Of a stretch of DNA of 64,000 bases, positions 52,248 through 64,000 are shown piece by piece. Position 1 is the first letter of the stretch; each line of letters opens with the position of its first letter. The stretch is from Hahella sp. (lineage in GTDB: Bacteria; Pseudomonadota; Gammaproteobacteria; Pseudomonadales; Oleiphilaceae), in contig JANQMN010000132.1 of assembly GCA_028280065.1 (NCBI GenBank), forward strand, positions 48,983-112,982, in the 5' to 3' direction. Below the pieces are notes generated by a model that made no database searches, was not told the DNA's origin, and worked only from the letters and a program-made list of their open reading frames with translations. A program made the translations under genes and the position numbers.

Positions 52248-53177
52248 ATGAGTGTCTTAGTAATTGCTGATCACGATAATGCAGTCCTGAAACCGGCCAC
52301 ATTGAACGTGGTGACTGCTGCGCAACAGATTGGTGGCGATGTTGTGGTTTTGGTCGCCGGTGAAGGTTGCGGCGCTGTTGCCGAAGAGGCAGCCAAGATT
52401 GCGGGCGTAAGTAAAGTACTTGCCGCGGATAATGCCGCTTACGGTCATCATCTGGCCGAGAACTTCGGGCTCCTGATTGCGGAACTCGGTAAAGACTACA
52501 GCCATATTCTGATGTCAGCCAGCACCAGCGGCAAGGATATTCTGCCACGGGTTGCTGCGCTGTTGGATGTTGCGCAGATTTCTGAAATCATCAAGGTGGA
52601 ATCCGCCGATACCTTTGTTCGTGCAATCTATGCGGGTAACGCCATTGAAACGGTACAATCTGCCGATGCAATCAAGGTAATCACGGTGCGGGGAACCGGT
52701 TTTGACGCCGCCGCTGCGGAAGGTGGTTCGGCAGCGGTAGAAGCGGTAGACGCTGTGCATGACGCCGGGATCTCAGCCCACGTCAAGGAAGAACTGGCGA
52801 AATCCGACCGTCCTGAGCTGACCAGCGCTCCTGTCGTGATTTCCGGAGGCCGTGGCCTGCAGAACGGCGACAACTTTGAGTTGTTATACAATCTTGCCGA
52901 CAAGCTCGGCGGTGCCGTCGGCGCAACCCGTGCTGCCGTGGATGCCGGATTCTGCGCCAACGATATGCAAGTCGGTCAGACTGGTAAGATCGTTGCTCCT
53001 CAGCTCTACATTGCCGTTGGTATTTCCGGGGCTATCCAGCATCTTGCCGGCATGACAGACAGTAAAGTCATTGTCGCCATCAACAAAGACGAAGAAGCGC
53101 CGATCTTCCAAGTTTCCGATTATGGGTTGGTAGCCGATCTGTTCGAAGCTGTCCCTGAGCTTACCGATAGCCTTTAG
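52248..53177 (+). CDS. etfA: Electron transfer flavoprotein alpha subunit
   Basis: 309 aa. The FAD-binding C-terminal domain has [55 protein letters not shown] and [19 protein letters not shown], all ETF-alpha marks. It forms the ETF heterodimer with EtfB. A clear terminator follows its stop. Confidence 0.97.
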   Translation: MSVLVIADHDNAVLKPATLNVVTAAQQIGGDVVVLVAGEGCGAVAEEAAKIAGVSKVLAADNAAYGHHLAENFGLLIAELGKDYSHILMSASTSGKDILPRVAALLDVAQISEIIKVESADTFVRAIYAGNAIETVQSADAIKVITVRGTGFDAAAAEGGSAAVEAVDAVHDAGISAHVKEELAKSDRPELTSAPVVISGGRGLQNGDNFELLYNLADKLGGAVGATRAAVDAGFCANDMQVGQTGKIVAPQLYIAVGISGAIQHLAGMTDSKVIVAINKDEEAPIFQVSDYGLVADLFEAVPELTDSL

Positions 53178-53193
53178 TTGCCGCTTTAGTGTA

Positions 53194-53220
53194 AAAAGGG
53201 AGCCATAGTAGCTCCCTTTT
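53194..53220. terminator. Bidirectional rho-independent terminator
   Basis: AAAAGGGAGC-CATAGTA-GCTCCCTTTT: perfect 10-bp stem, 7-nt loop, with T-rich sequence after it. It serves etfA (+) and the convergent HD-GYP gene (-). Confidence 0.9.
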
Positions 53221-53284
53221 GCTTTTCTATTTAGTAGGCTGACGGTAACAATAGGGCTGCAAGAAATTTCGGTTTGGCAGCCAG

Positions 53285-54562
53285 TCATTGCGTCCGATCC
53301 CGATAACTGCGAATCACGCTTTCGATTGTTCCCTTTATGGAAGCATTGTATTTTTTAGCCGGTACAGTTGCCCGAATAAAATAAGGCTGGCCGTCCTCAT
53401 CCAAACAATCTTCATCTTTTAGGTCGATCATTTTATGGCCGTTTGAGCCATCTTCCTTGAGTAGCATCACCAAGGGTTTAAGGCGGTGATTCGGGCTGTT
53501 TTCAACGACGATGCCGGTTTCACCGGTACTGAGTTCCACCAGGCTGCCGGGGGGGTAGACACCGACCATGCGGATAAAGGCTTCGACCAGATCCTTGTCG
53601 AAGAAACTGTCGCGGCTGTTATAAATGATGCGTAACGCATCCAATGGTGACATACCTTCCTTATAACAACGGTCGCTGGTGATCGCGTCGTAGGCGTCCA
53701 CAATTGCAATTAATCGCGCGTAAGTGGGGATTTTGCTGCCGATAAGACTTTCGGGATAGCCATTGCCGTCGATGCGTTCGTGATGGTAAAGCGCCGTGTC
53801 CGCAATGATTTCCGGGACGTCTTTTTCTTCGCTTAATATTCGGTGGCCATGGGTTGTATGGCTCTGCATGATGCCGAACTCCGCATCGCTAAGCTTTCCC
53901 GGTTTGTTCAGAATCTCCTCAGGCACCAGCATCTTGCCGACATCGTGCAGCAGGCCGCACTCGCCGAGCAATTCAAGTTTTCGGGCATCGTAGCCAAGTT
54001 GTCTCCCGAGCCCGATGGCGAGTATGCAAACCCGCAAGGAGTGCTCTGCCGTGTATTCATCTTGATCTTTAATCCGCGTCAACCAGAACAACGCATTGTG
54101 ATTTGCGAGAATACTGTCCACACAGGCGGAAACCAGGGGTTTGACACCAGTAAAATCTATTCGATCCTTGTGCTTGATGGATTCGAGTACAGTGCCGAAT
54201 TTGCCGCGCATTTCCTGATAAATTTGCGCACTTCGCGGCAGTTCTTCTTCAAACGACCGGGTGTCGTCGGTGGTTTCTATGGTCTGGTTGTAATCGATGT
54301 CCTTAAACCAAGCATCGGTCATAACATCGATGTAGACGTATTCGCACTGCTTTTGCAGCGCTTTCAATTGATCAACACTGTTAATGGTAAAGCCCTGGAA
54401 CAGAAAGCCGGTCTCAACCCAGGGAATGTCCAACTTTGTGACACGCATGCCTATGCGCAGCTTGTCGGCGGGAACTTTCATTTCTTTCGGGTAACGAATA
54501 TTCCTGCTTTGTTGCTGCGGTTTTTTGTCTTTTTGTCGTCTGAAGAAACGCAGGATTGACAT
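53285..54562 (-). CDS. HD-GYP domain protein (predicted c-di-GMP phosphodiesterase)
   Basis: 425 aa. N-terminal DUF3391-like region (~28-90, VPADKLRIGMRVTKLDIPWV). HD-GYP domain at ~165-345: EHSLRVCILAIGLGRQLG, LLHDVGKMLVPEEILNKPG and ALYHHERIDGNGYPESLIGS (GYP motif intact), then IVDAYDAITSDRCYKEG. It should degrade cyclic di-GMP. No receiver domain or kinase neighbour. Convergent with etfA. Confidence 0.93.
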   Translation of the reverse strand: MSILRFFRRQKDKKPQQQSRNIRYPKEMKVPADKLRIGMRVTKLDIPWVETGFLFQGFTINSVDQLKALQKQCEYVYIDVMTDAWFKDIDYNQTIETTDDTRSFEEELPRSAQIYQEMRGKFGTVLESIKHKDRIDFTGVKPLVSACVDSILANHNALFWLTRIKDQDEYTAEHSLRVCILAIGLGRQLGYDARKLELLGECGLLHDVGKMLVPEEILNKPGKLSDAEFGIMQSHTTHGHRILSEEKDVPEIIADTALYHHERIDGNGYPESLIGSKIPTYARLIAIVDAYDAITSDRCYKEGMSPLDALRIIYNSRDSFFDKDLVEAFIRMVGVYPPGSLVELSTGETGIVVENSPNHRLKPLVMLLKEDGSNGHKMIDLKDEDCLDEDGQPYFIRATVPAKKYNASIKGTIESVIRSYRDRTQ

Positions 54563-54682
54563 ACGGCTGCTGAAATTAACCCTGACAGAATGTAAAAGAT
54601 GTTGTGCGAAAACAGTGGCTACCGAGTAAGTGTATAGCCAGAATGCGAAATTCGCACGTGTGTACGCCGATTTCCCGGAATT

Positions 54683-56680
<1,998 letters not shown>

Positions 56681-56693
56681 AATTGATATTTCC

Positions 56694-57581
56694 TTAACTC
56701 GCCAAAGCTACTCCGACTTTGGAGTGGTTTGGGTGTCCGATGTGCAGGCTAATCCAGTTTCCGGTATCAACCAGGCTTTGCAAGTCTATACCGGTTTGCA
56801 TTCCGCAGCCATGCAGCATGTAAACAACGTCTTCCGTCGCAACGTTGCCGCTGGCGCCTTGCGCATACGGACAGCCGCCCAATCCGGCGACGGAACTGTC
56901 GATGGTGCGAATGCCGAGTTCGAGCGCACGGTCGATATTTGTCAACGCCTGCCCATAGGTATCATGAAAATGCACGGCAAGCTGGGTTTCCGCGATCTCG
57001 CTAAGAAGCAGTGTTAAAAGCGCTTGAGTCGGTAGTGGGGTGCCGACTCCGATTGTGTCGCCAAGGGAAACCTGATAGCAACCCAGTTCCAGCAACTGCC
57101 GTACTAGGCTGAGAACCTTGACCGGGTCGGTTGGTCCGTCGTAGGGGCAGGCAATGATACAACTGACGTAACCCCGGACAGGAATAGCGGCGGATTTTGC
57201 TTTGGCTATAACCGGGCGAAATCGCTCGATTGACTCGGCGATGGAACAGTTAATGTTGCGTTGGGTAAAGCCTTCGGAGGCGGCGGTAAAAACCGCCACT
57301 TCATCGGCCTTGACCTCAACCGCCGCCTCTACGCCTTTAAGATTTGGAGTTAGGGCTGCATAACAAACATCCGGTAGTCTTTTTAATTGATTGAATACCC
57401 TATCGGTGCCGGCCATTTGCGGTACCCATTTTTGCGCAACGAAGCTACCGGCTTCGAGATGCCTGATTCCTGCCCCGGTGAGCTTTTCAATCAGGGTGAT
57501 CCGGGTTTCCGCAGGCAGTATCTTGGCCTCGTTTTGCAGACCGTCCCTTGGGCCGACTTCAACAATTTTTACTTTATCCAC
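56694..57581 (-). CDS. liuE: Hydroxymethylglutaryl-CoA lyase
   Basis: 295 aa. HMG-CoA lyase marks: KIVEVGPRDGLQNEAKILPA, EAGSFVAQKWVPQMAGTDRV, YQVSLGDTIGVGTPLPTQAL and VAGLGGCPYAQGASGNVATE with the catalytic GGCPYA Cys. Cleaves HMG-CoA into acetyl-CoA and acetoacetate. 15 bp after liuD in the same operon. Confidence 0.96.
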   Translation of the reverse strand: MDKVKIVEVGPRDGLQNEAKILPAETRITLIEKLTGAGIRHLEAGSFVAQKWVPQMAGTDRVFNQLKRLPDVCYAALTPNLKGVEAAVEVKADEVAVFTAASEGFTQRNINCSIAESIERFRPVIAKAKSAAIPVRGYVSCIIACPYDGPTDPVKVLSLVRQLLELGCYQVSLGDTIGVGTPLPTQALLTLLLSEIAETQLAVHFHDTYGQALTNIDRALELGIRTIDSSVAGLGGCPYAQGASGNVATEDVVYMLHGCGMQTGIDLQSLVDTGNWISLHIGHPNHSKVGVALAS

Positions 57582-57596
57582 ATCAACTCCATGAAC

Positions 57597-59738
57597 CTAT
57601 TTAACTTCGGCCGGGGCAACGGCAATGAGCCGCTGTTGGGCCTCGACTGTGTCGCCTTCGCCGCAGTAAATCTCTTCAACCAAACCGTCATAGGGAGCAT
57701 ATAGCGAATGTTCCATTTTCATCGCTTCCATCACCAATAGGATTTCGCCTTTCATTACCTGCTGGTTAGGCGTGACGGCAAGTTTGGTTAACCTGCCACT
57801 CATGGGCGCGGTTAACTCCGCGTCATTCCTAGAGCCATGATGTGCAATCATTGACTGATCGGTTGGCAGCTCAAATTCAAAGGAGTCACCCCGATCAAAT
57901 AAAGTGAGTTTATTGCTGCCAATATGACAGATATACCGGGATTTAGCGCCATCGGCTCTGATGATAAGCCAGGGTTGATCGAGACTGGCCTGCACCAGGT
58001 GCTTTTGTCCCAGATAGGTGACCGTCAGTTCACAGGCGTTCGGTCGATTGTTATGTATTTCCAGTTCCAGCAGATAGTGGTTCGCTTTGCACCAGAGTTC
58101 CAAGCCGGTCTGTGCCGGAAGATTTACTCTCAAAGACGATCCGCCATGCCAAGGGTTGAATGGATCTCCGGAAATTTGTGATGCCTTAGTCCTGGGAGAA
58201 CTGTTCTGTGATATCCAGGTTAATGCCGCAGCTGCAATTACCATGTCGCCGGAAGGCTGCGATTCGGCGCATAGCGCTTCATGGTGTTGCTCGATAAAGT
58301 GCGTGGTTAGCCGTTCAGCATGAAAATCCGGTTCGACAATTATCCTCGATAGGAAGTTGGCGTTGGTGGTAATACCACTGATACAGGTGTGATTCAGGGC
58401 ATTTTCCAACGTTTGGATAGCGGTTGTACGGTGGTCACCCCAAGCAATCAGCTTCGCCAGCATGGGATCGTAATAAACAGATATTTGATCGTTAACCTGG
58501 ATTCCGGCATCCCAGCGTATAAAAGACTGGCCGGAATGCCGAGGTAAAATACCAAATTCGGTGAAATCTCGACGACCGCCTGCGGTGCCTTGAAACGCAG
58601 GATCATCAGGAAGCGTCATTGCGCAAATCGTCCCGACCGCAGGGAGAAAGTTTTGGCTGGCGTCTTCCGCGTATAAGCGCACTTCGATGGCGTGTCCCAA
58701 TGATTCGATCTCGTGCTGTTTGAGCGGCAGCGGTTCTCCCAGGGCAATTTTTAGCTGCCAGACAACCAGATCAATCCCCGTGATCAGCTCTGTTACCGGA
58801 TGTTCGACCTGCAGCCGGGTGTTCATTTCCATGAAATAGAAGTTTTCATCCTTGTCTACCAGAAACTCCACCGTTCCGGCGCCGCAATACTGTATCGCTT
58901 GACCGCAACGTAGTGCGGCTTCGCTCATCGCTGACCGGGTTTGCGCGGATAATCCAGGTGCCGGGGCCTCCTCAAGCACCTTTTGGTGCCGGCGTTGTAT
59001 AGAGCAATCCCGATCCAGCAAGGTAACGCCTTCGACATGACTGTCGAAGAACACTTGCACTTCGACATGACGCGGCTGTTCGATGAGTTTTTCCAGTAAT
59101 ACCTCGTCACTACCGAAAGCGCCGGCTGCCTCCCGCTTGGCAGCATCCAATTGTTGACGAAAGTCTGCTGCTGCCGTTACAGCACGCATACCTTTTCCAC
59201 CGCCGCCTTTGCTGGCTTTGATCAGTAACGGAAAGCCGATTTCCAGCGCTTTTGCATAAAGTTGATCGGCCTGTTGTTGCCGGCCATGGTAGCCGGGAAC
59301 CAACGGGACATTCGCTTCCGCCATCCGCGCCTTGGCATGAGCTTTATCTCCCATGGTTTGGATCGCCGAATAACCGGGCCCCACGAACTTAATTCCGGCG
59401 GCTTCACAGCGCTTGGCAAACTCTGCGTTTTCGGAAAGAAAACCGTAGCCGGGATGAATTAAATCAATCTCCCGGCGGGCGGCAATGTCCAGAATCCTAT
59501 CCTGATTCAAATAAGTATCTGTGGGCAGAACACCCTCCAGCGGGTAGGCTTCATCGGCTAAATCCACAAACCGGGCTTTACTATCCGGATCGGCAAAAAC
59601 CACGACACAGGTAAAACCAAAGGGCTTCGCGCTGGCTATGATGCGGCAGGCAATTTCACCACGATTAACAATCAGTAGACGTTTGCCAGTTCCAGTGAAA
59701 CTTCGAACGCTATCGGTCAAAACGTTTACTCCTTTCAT
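57597..59738 (-). CDS. liuD: Methylcrotonyl-CoA carboxylase, biotin-carrying alpha subunit
   Basis: Track length 715 aa from a TTG; the ATG at 59738 overlaps the liuC stop as ATGA. A TTG at 59720 has a good GGAG site and is a serious rival start. Domains in order: biotin carboxylase (LLIVNRGEIACRIIASAKPF, KASKGGGGKGMRAV, EMNTRLQVEHPVTELITGID) and a C-terminal biotinyl domain with EAMKMEHSLYAPYDGL, where the Lys carries biotin. With LiuB it converts 3-methylcrotonyl-CoA to 3-methylglutaconyl-CoA. Confidence 0.95.
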   Translation of the reverse strand: MKGVNVLTDSVRSFTGTGKRLLIVNRGEIACRIIASAKPFGFTCVVVFADPDSKARFVDLADEAYPLEGVLPTDTYLNQDRILDIAARREIDLIHPGYGFLSENAEFAKRCEAAGIKFVGPGYSAIQTMGDKAHAKARMAEANVPLVPGYHGRQQQADQLYAKALEIGFPLLIKASKGGGGKGMRAVTAAADFRQQLDAAKREAAGAFGSDEVLLEKLIEQPRHVEVQVFFDSHVEGVTLLDRDCSIQRRHQKVLEEAPAPGLSAQTRSAMSEAALRCGQAIQYCGAGTVEFLVDKDENFYFMEMNTRLQVEHPVTELITGIDLVVWQLKIALGEPLPLKQHEIESLGHAIEVRLYAEDASQNFLPAVGTICAMTLPDDPAFQGTAGGRRDFTEFGILPRHSGQSFIRWDAGIQVNDQISVYYDPMLAKLIAWGDHRTTAIQTLENALNHTCISGITTNANFLSRIIVEPDFHAERLTTHFIEQHHEALCAESQPSGDMVIAAAALTWISQNSSPRTKASQISGDPFNPWHGGSSLRVNLPAQTGLELWCKANHYLLELEIHNNRPNACELTVTYLGQKHLVQASLDQPWLIIRADGAKSRYICHIGSNKLTLFDRGDSFEFELPTDQSMIAHHGSRNDAELTAPMSGRLTKLAVTPNQQVMKGEILLVMEAMKMEHSLYAPYDGLVEEIYCGEGDTVEAQQRLIAVAPAEVK

Positions 59739-60517
59739 TGCCAATTCGGGGGGCGTTTGTCGAAAAAGGCGTTGACGCCTTCCTGGCCTTCTCCGCCAAC
59801 CCGGAGTTTGGCGATCATACTGCTGGTGAAGTGGTGCATCGCCCTGTTCAGCGGCGCATTTTGTACGTGATGCAATAGTGTTTTCGCGGCACTCATTGCT
59901 TCAGGGCCGTTTTGCTTTAGGCGCTGACAAAACCCGGCGACTTCCGCGTCCAATCGTTCCGGTGCAACTGCTATGCTGAGAATACCCAGGTTTACGGCAG
60001 TTGAAGCGTCTAACACTTCGGCGGTTAGGGTGTAGCGGGACATCTGCCGGTTGCCGATACAGCGGTTCACGTAGGGACTGATCACCGCCGGTACCAAACC
60101 GAGTTTTACTTCACTCAAACAAAACCGGCTATCGGTCGAACCGACTGCCAGATCGCAGCAGCAGACGAGTCCCAAAGCACCGCCGTAAGCACTGCCCTGA
60201 ACCCTCGCAATAGTAGGTTTGCTGCAGTGATACAGGGCTTCCATCAGGTCGGCGAGATTTTCCGCGTCAGCTTGGTTTTCCTCGACACTGGCATTCACCA
60301 TCGAGCGCATCCAATTTAAGTCTGCGCCTGCGGAGAAGTTCTTGCCAGCAGCCGAAAGCAGCAAAACCCGGACATCCCGGGACGTGTTAACCATCTTGAT
60401 CCGTTTGATTAACTGCGTGATGATGTCGCCATCGAAGGCATTATGTTTCTCCGGCCGGTTCAGCCGCAGCTCGGCTATACCGTTGTCGACGGTATATTGA
60501 ACACTGGACATGGTCAC
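59735..60517 (-). CDS. liuC: Methylglutaconyl-CoA hydratase
   Basis: 260 aa crotonase-fold enzyme: IAELRLNRPEKHNAFDGDII, GKNFSAGADLNWM, VQGSAYGGALGLVCCCDLAV and FCLSEVKLGLVPAVISPYV. The oxyanion-hole loop and acidic residues of enoyl-CoA hydratases are present. Its place between liuB and liuD assigns it to methylglutaconyl-CoA hydration. It starts 2 bp after the liuB stop. Confidence 0.93.
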   Translation of the reverse strand: MTMSSVQYTVDNGIAELRLNRPEKHNAFDGDIITQLIKRIKMVNTSRDVRVLLLSAAGKNFSAGADLNWMRSMVNASVEENQADAENLADLMEALYHCSKPTIARVQGSAYGGALGLVCCCDLAVGSTDSRFCLSEVKLGLVPAVISPYVNRCIGNRQMSRYTLTAEVLDASTAVNLGILSIAVAPERLDAEVAGFCQRLKQNGPEAMSAAKTLLHHVQNAPLNRAMHHFTSSMIAKLRVGGEGQEGVNAFFDKRPPNWQ

Positions 60518-60519
60518 TC

Positions 60520-62127
60520 CTACATACGGAACACGCCGAAGCGCGTTTCGGGGATGGGTGCATTCAGCGACGCCGAAATGGCTAGGCCAAGGACCTCACG
60601 GGTATCCGCGGGATCGATAATGCCGTCGTCCCAAAGCCTGGCAGAGGCATAATAGGGATCGGATTGCTGTTCAAACTGGGCAAGGGTAGGGGCCATGTAC
60701 GCTTGTTTGTCGCCGTCAGTCCAGCTTTGGCCCTGACGCTTCAGGGCGTCTTCTTTGACCTGGGCCAGGACGCCTGCCGCCTGCTCGCCGCCCATGACAC
60801 TGATTCGGGCGTTCGGCCACATCCATAAAAACCGGGGATTATAACCGCGCCCGCACATTCCATAATTTCCCGCGCCGAAACTGCCGCCGATAATGACGGT
60901 AAACTTGGGGACTTCCGCACAGGCGACAGCCGTGACCAGCTTAGCTCCATGTTTTGCGATGCCGCCTTCCTCATAGGCTTTGCCAACCATGAATCCGGTA
61001 ATATTTTGCAGAAACACCAGGGGGATTTTGCGTTGACAACAAAGTTCGACAAAGTGCGCGCCTTTCAGGGATGATTCACTAAACAGAATACCGTTGTTGG
61101 CCAGAATGCCTACCGGATATCCGTTTATCCGCGCAAAACCGCAGACCAGGGTTGGTCCGTAGAGGGCTTTGAATTCGTCAAAATCGGAATCGTCAATCAG
61201 GCGGGCAATGACTTCACGAACGTCATAGGGAGTTTTCAGATCTTCCGGGACGATTCCCCGAACCTGTTCAATGGGATATCGAGGCGGTAAGGGCGGTTCG
61301 ATATCGATTGCAACCTTTTTCGTGTGGTTTAACCGGCGTATCGCCCGGCGGGCCAGCACCAGGGCGTGGGTGTCGTCTTCCGCCATGTAATCGGCGACAC
61401 CGGACGTTCGGCAATGCACTTCGGCACCGCCTAATTCTTCCGCCGAAACCTTTTCCCCGGTAGCGGCTTTTACCAACGGAGGGCCGGCCAAGAATATGGT
61501 CGACTGATCCCTGACCATTATGCATTCGTCCGCCATGGCGGGAACATAGGCACCGCCTGCCGTACAGAGACCCATGACCACGGCGATTTGCGGTATGCCG
61601 GCTGCCGACATTCGTGACTGCCGGTAAAAAATATGGCCGAAGTCTTCTTTGTCCGGAAAAACCTGGTCCTGTTTCGACAGATTCGCGCCGCCGGAATCCA
61701 CCAGGTAAATACAGGGCAATCGATTCTGTTCGGCGATTGTCTGGGCGCGGATATGCTTTTTCACCGTCAAGGGGTAGTAGGTCCCGCCTTTCACCGTGGA
61801 ATCGTTGGCAACAATCATGCACTCGACTCCTTCCACTAGGCCGATGCCGGCCACCGCGCCTGCAGCGGGTACGGATTCATCATAGACCTGATAAGCGGCT
61901 AGTTGACCTACTTCTAAAAACGGTGAACCGGGATCTAGCAGCTTGTTGATTCTCTGGCGTGGCAGAAGCTTGCCTTTTTCCAAGTGGCGTTTTCGCGCCT
62001 TTTCTCCGCCGCCTAAGGCAATTTCTGCAACCGTGGCGCGCAACCGTTCCACCTTTTCCAGCATGGCCGTTTGGCGCAGCTGAAATTGTTCGGAAGAGGT
62101 GTCAACTTGGGTGGCCAGAATGCTCAC
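60520..62127 (-). CDS. liuB: Methylcrotonyl-CoA carboxylase, carboxyltransferase beta subunit
   Basis: 535 aa, starting with GTG that overlaps the liuA stop (TAGTG). Carboxyltransferase marks: [60 protein letters not shown] and [19 protein letters not shown]. Pairs with LiuD. Confidence 0.95.
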   Translation of the reverse strand: MSILATQVDTSSEQFQLRQTAMLEKVERLRATVAEIALGGGEKARKRHLEKGKLLPRQRINKLLDPGSPFLEVGQLAAYQVYDESVPAAGAVAGIGLVEGVECMIVANDSTVKGGTYYPLTVKKHIRAQTIAEQNRLPCIYLVDSGGANLSKQDQVFPDKEDFGHIFYRQSRMSAAGIPQIAVVMGLCTAGGAYVPAMADECIMVRDQSTIFLAGPPLVKAATGEKVSAEELGGAEVHCRTSGVADYMAEDDTHALVLARRAIRRLNHTKKVAIDIEPPLPPRYPIEQVRGIVPEDLKTPYDVREVIARLIDDSDFDEFKALYGPTLVCGFARINGYPVGILANNGILFSESSLKGAHFVELCCQRKIPLVFLQNITGFMVGKAYEEGGIAKHGAKLVTAVACAEVPKFTVIIGGSFGAGNYGMCGRGYNPRFLWMWPNARISVMGGEQAAGVLAQVKEDALKRQGQSWTDGDKQAYMAPTLAQFEQQSDPYYASARLWDDGIIDPADTREVLGLAISASLNAPIPETRFGVFRM

Positions 62128-63296
62128 TAGCGCGTCTCCTGAAACAGTTCGCGGCCAATCAGCATACGTCGAATTTCGCTGGTCCCCGCGCCAATTTCAT
62201 AAAGCTTGGCGTCCCGTAACAGTCGGCCTGTCGGATAATCATTGATATAACCGTTGCCGCCAAGAATTTGGATGGCTTCCAAAGCCATTTGGGTGGCTTT
62301 CTCGGCGCAATAAAGAATCACGCCTGCGGCATCCTTGCGGCTGGTTTCGCCCCGGTCGCAAGCGCCGGCGACTGTGTAGAGGTAAGCCCTGCAGGCATTG
62401 AGGGTGGTGTACATATCCGCCACCTTGCCTTGAATCAGTTGGAACTCACCGATGGATTTGCCAAACTGCTGGCGCTCATGGATATAAGGCACGACTACAT
62501 CCATACAGGCTTGCATAATGCCAAGCGGACCGGCAGCGAGCACCACGCGTTCAAAATCGAGTCCACTCATCAACACCTTTACGCCTTGGTTTTCACCGCC
62601 CAGGATATTCTCAGCAGGTACCAGGCAATCCTCGAACACAAGTTCACAGGTGTTTGAGCCGCGCATTCCCAGCTTATCCAGTTTCGGCGAGCGGCTAAAT
62701 CCCGGGGTATCCCGCTCGACGATGAAAGCGGTAATACCCTGCGGTCCTTTATCCATGGCGGTTTTGGCGTAAATGATATAGGTATCCGCATCGGGACCGT
62801 TGGTGATCCACATTTTTGCACCGTTCAGGCGGTAATGGTCAGCTTGCTTGTCCGCCCGCAGTTTCATGCTAACAACGTCGCTGCCGGCATTTGGCTCGCT
62901 CATTGCCAACGCCCCGACATGTTTACCGCTCACCAGGTCCGGCAAATACTTTTGCTTTTGTGCGGCTGTACCATTTCGATAGATCTGATTGACGCATAGG
63001 TTGGAGTGCGCACCATAGCTTAGCGCGACGGCACCCGAGGCGCGGCTGATCTCCTCCATGGCCAAAACATGGGCCAGGTACCCGAGGCTGCTCCCGCCAT
63101 ACTCTTCACTCACGGTAATACCCAGTAACCCCAAATCGCCGAAACGCTGCCAAAGATGGGTGGGAAATTCGTTGGAGCGATCAATATCGTTGGCAATCGG
63201 CGAGATTTCTTTCTGGGCAAAGCTCTTTACCTGGTCCTGAAGGAGGTCCAGGATTTCACAAAGATTAAAATTGAGCGTCGGGTAGGTGACTGACAT
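62127..63296 (-). CDS. liuA: Isovaleryl-CoA dehydrogenase
   Basis: 389 aa acyl-CoA dehydrogenase: [60 protein letters not shown], and the C-terminal [20 protein letters not shown]. The Glu in [10 protein letters not shown] places the base on helix G/K as in isovaleryl-CoA dehydrogenases. It feeds electrons to ETF. First structural gene, 7 bp after liuR. Confidence 0.95.
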   Translation of the reverse strand: MSVTYPTLNFNLCEILDLLQDQVKSFAQKEISPIANDIDRSNEFPTHLWQRFGDLGLLGITVSEEYGGSSLGYLAHVLAMEEISRASGAVALSYGAHSNLCVNQIYRNGTAAQKQKYLPDLVSGKHVGALAMSEPNAGSDVVSMKLRADKQADHYRLNGAKMWITNGPDADTYIIYAKTAMDKGPQGITAFIVERDTPGFSRSPKLDKLGMRGSNTCELVFEDCLVPAENILGGENQGVKVLMSGLDFERVVLAAGPLGIMQACMDVVVPYIHERQQFGKSIGEFQLIQGKVADMYTTLNACRAYLYTVAGACDRGETSRKDAAGVILYCAEKATQMALEAIQILGGNGYINDYPTGRLLRDAKLYEIGAGTSEIRRMLIGRELFQETR

Positions 63297-63303
63297 AGAA
63301 AGG

Positions 63304-63690
63304 TTACTCCACAGATGGTGATTCGGAATGGCTGCTTAACAAACGTTCCTTCACGGCTTCCAGCTCCTCTTGCATATGGCGAATATCCTGTAGTTGCTGG
63401 TTCAATAGCTGCTGCCGCTGTTCGATTTTTTGTAATAACAGGTGGGTTTGTTCGCGATTATCGGTGGCTGGATCATAGAGAGCGATAATCTGTTTGGATT
63501 CCGCAAGGCTGAAGCCCAAGCGCTTGCCCCGCAGAATCAACATCAAATGGACCCGGTCTTTTTCCGCGTAAATCCGCGTCTGCCCTTGCCGCTGGGGTTG
63601 CAGCAATCCTTCCGCCTCGTAAAAACGGATGGTGCGGGTCGTTATGGAAAACTCTTTAGCAAGATCGCTAATACTGAAGGTGCGTGACAT
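63304..63690 (-). CDS. liuR: MerR-family regulator LiuR of leucine degradation
   Basis: 128 aa. Mer[44 protein letters not shown], then [20 protein letters not shown] and a C-terminal coiled coil ([20 protein letters not shown]). It has no Cys cluster, so it is not a metal sensor. First gene of the liu operon; its product should bind the palindrome at 63730-63745 just upstream. Confidence 0.94.
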   Translation of the reverse strand: MSRTFSISDLAKEFSITTRTIRFYEAEGLLQPQRQGQTRIYAEKDRVHLMLILRGKRLGFSLAESKQIIALYDPATDNREQTHLLLQKIEQRQQLLNQQLQDIRHMQEELEAVKERLLSSHSESPSVE

Positions 63691-63719
63691 GATGTTGTTT
63701 TTTTAATCGAGTTGGCGTT

Positions 63720-63748
63720 ATTGTGTATTACGTTTACGTAAACGTCAA
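63720..63748 (-). promoter_or_regulatory. liu promoter
   Basis: -35 TTGACG (63743-63748), 17-bp spacer, -10-like CACAAT (63720-63725, 4 of 6). The LiuR palindrome covers the -35 and part of the spacer, the usual MerR-type arrangement, but the spacer is not the 19 bp typical of MerR-activated promoters. Confidence 0.5.
63730..63745. promoter_or_regulatory. LiuR operator palindrome
   Basis: ACGTTTACGTAAACGT is a perfect 16-bp palindrome 40 bp before the liuR start. It resembles the CGT/ACG-rich inverted repeats known for LiuR in gammaproteobacteria. It fits autoregulation of the whole liu operon. Confidence 0.7.
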
Positions 63749-63824
63749 CTGATTGAGCCGTATTGACAGCATTGGGACTGAATGTTTGTTAAGCGTGATA
63801 CAAGAAGCGAGCGTGGATAGCGGA

Positions 63825-64000
63825 TTAGCTTTTACGGGCCTGCAACTGTTTAAGCATGCGTTCGTTAAGGTCGTTCCAGAGGCTTAGTTTGTTGGATTGT
63901 CCAACTTTCTTTCCCAGCCCCCGTTGTTTGGCCAGCCACAATCCATCGCCGTTAAAGCTATAGATTGGGTAAAGATCCGTGCGCTGTGAACCAGGTTTTA
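63825..64000 (-). CDS. 3' end of an unrecognised gene (cut by window edge)
   Basis: On the minus strand the last 58 codons of a frame are visible, ending in TAA at 63825-63827. It includes DLYPIYSFNGDGLWLAKQRG and QSNKLSLWNDLNERMLKQLQ. It is absent from the ORF track, because the start lies outside. The sequence is protein-like (amphipathic C-terminal helix, a short strand region with Gly-Asp-Gly), but I recognise no family. Confidence 0.6.
   Translation of the reverse strand, partial: KPGSQRTDLYPIYSFNGDGLWLAKQRGLGKKVGQSNKLSLWNDLNERMLKQLQARKS

Noticed and set aside
61268-61822. 184-aa Arg/Gly-rich ORF within liuB
   Set aside because: Alternative frame of liuB on the same strand; composition typical of shadow ORFs.

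Overview
The window reads as chromosomal DNA of an aerobic, heterotrophic gammaproteobacterium. The evidence is gene content: an rnd-ycgL-ycgN-type run, the ffs/dnaX/ybaB/recR block, TlyA, GpsA and SixA homologues, an ETF/ETF-QO pair, a leucine-degradation (liu) operon with a MerR-type regulator, a PhaD-like/phasin pair, and PrsK/PrsR, the two-component system of XrtA/PEP-CTERM exopolysaccharide bacteria. I cannot assign a genus from sequence alone. Base composition looks close to even in most of the window. It is visibly AT-richer at about 25.9-28.9 kb and in the glycosyltransferase block at the left end.

Layout. 0-3.5 kb: three glycosyltransferases (one cut by the window edge) and a short-chain dehydrogenase with an altered active site; this looks like the edge of an exopolysaccharide cluster. 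3.5-13.2 kb: envelope and enzyme genes (two lipoprotein hydrolases, a serine-hydrolase lipoprotein, an AhpD-like protein), a DEP-domain/disulfide-reductase fusion, a secreted five-repeat VWA protein and a REC-HD-GYP response regulator. 13.4-15.2 kb: a CBS protein and an ArsB/NhaD-type transporter behind a perfect FNR/Anr box. 15.3-22.6 kb: housekeeping genes (tlyA, 4.5S RNA with a clear promoter, dnaX, ybaB, recR, rnd, ycgL, ycgN). 22.8-25.9 kb: a membrane-anchored VWA protein and a class II glutamine amidotransferase. 25.9-28.9 kb: a probable acquired island with decayed IS30-like transposase pieces, a radical SAM/SPASM protein and a cysteine hydrolase. 29-34.4 kb: cysteine synthase, a MoxR/CoxE-like VWA pair, a GAF histidine kinase and an HDOD protein. 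34.5-38.2 kb: prsR and prsK. 38.2-44 kb: a small membrane protein, an acyltransferase remnant, a pore-less voltage-sensor-like protein, a phasin, a PhaD-like TetR regulator, exonuclease III and an HD phosphohydrolase. 44.4-49.2 kb: an RsbU/RsbV-like (HsbR/HsbA-like) partner-switching pair, gpsA, sixA, a radical SAM gene and a DUF1285 gene. 49.4-54.6 kb: ETF-QO divergent from etfBA around a perfect 20-bp palindrome of PsrA type, then an HD-GYP gene. 54.7-63.7 kb: liuR-liuABCDE-acetoacetyl-CoA synthetase, one tight operon on the minus strand behind a perfect 16-bp palindrome. The last 175 bases hold the 3' end of an unrecognised gene.

How the genes work together. Isovaleryl-CoA dehydrogenase (LiuA) passes electrons to ETF (EtfAB) and ETF-QO, and so to the quinone pool. 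The LiuB/LiuD carboxylase, LiuC hydratase and LiuE lyase then give acetyl-CoA and acetoacetate, and acetoacetyl-CoA synthetase recovers the latter. PrsK/PrsR probably control sigma-54-dependent exopolysaccharide and PEP-CTERM genes, in line with the glycosyltransferases at the left end. Several regulators (two HD-GYP proteins, an HDOD protein, a PP2C/STAS pair and a GAF kinase) suggest a cell rich in c-di-GMP and surface-lifestyle control. No CRISPR array, prophage or tRNA gene was seen.
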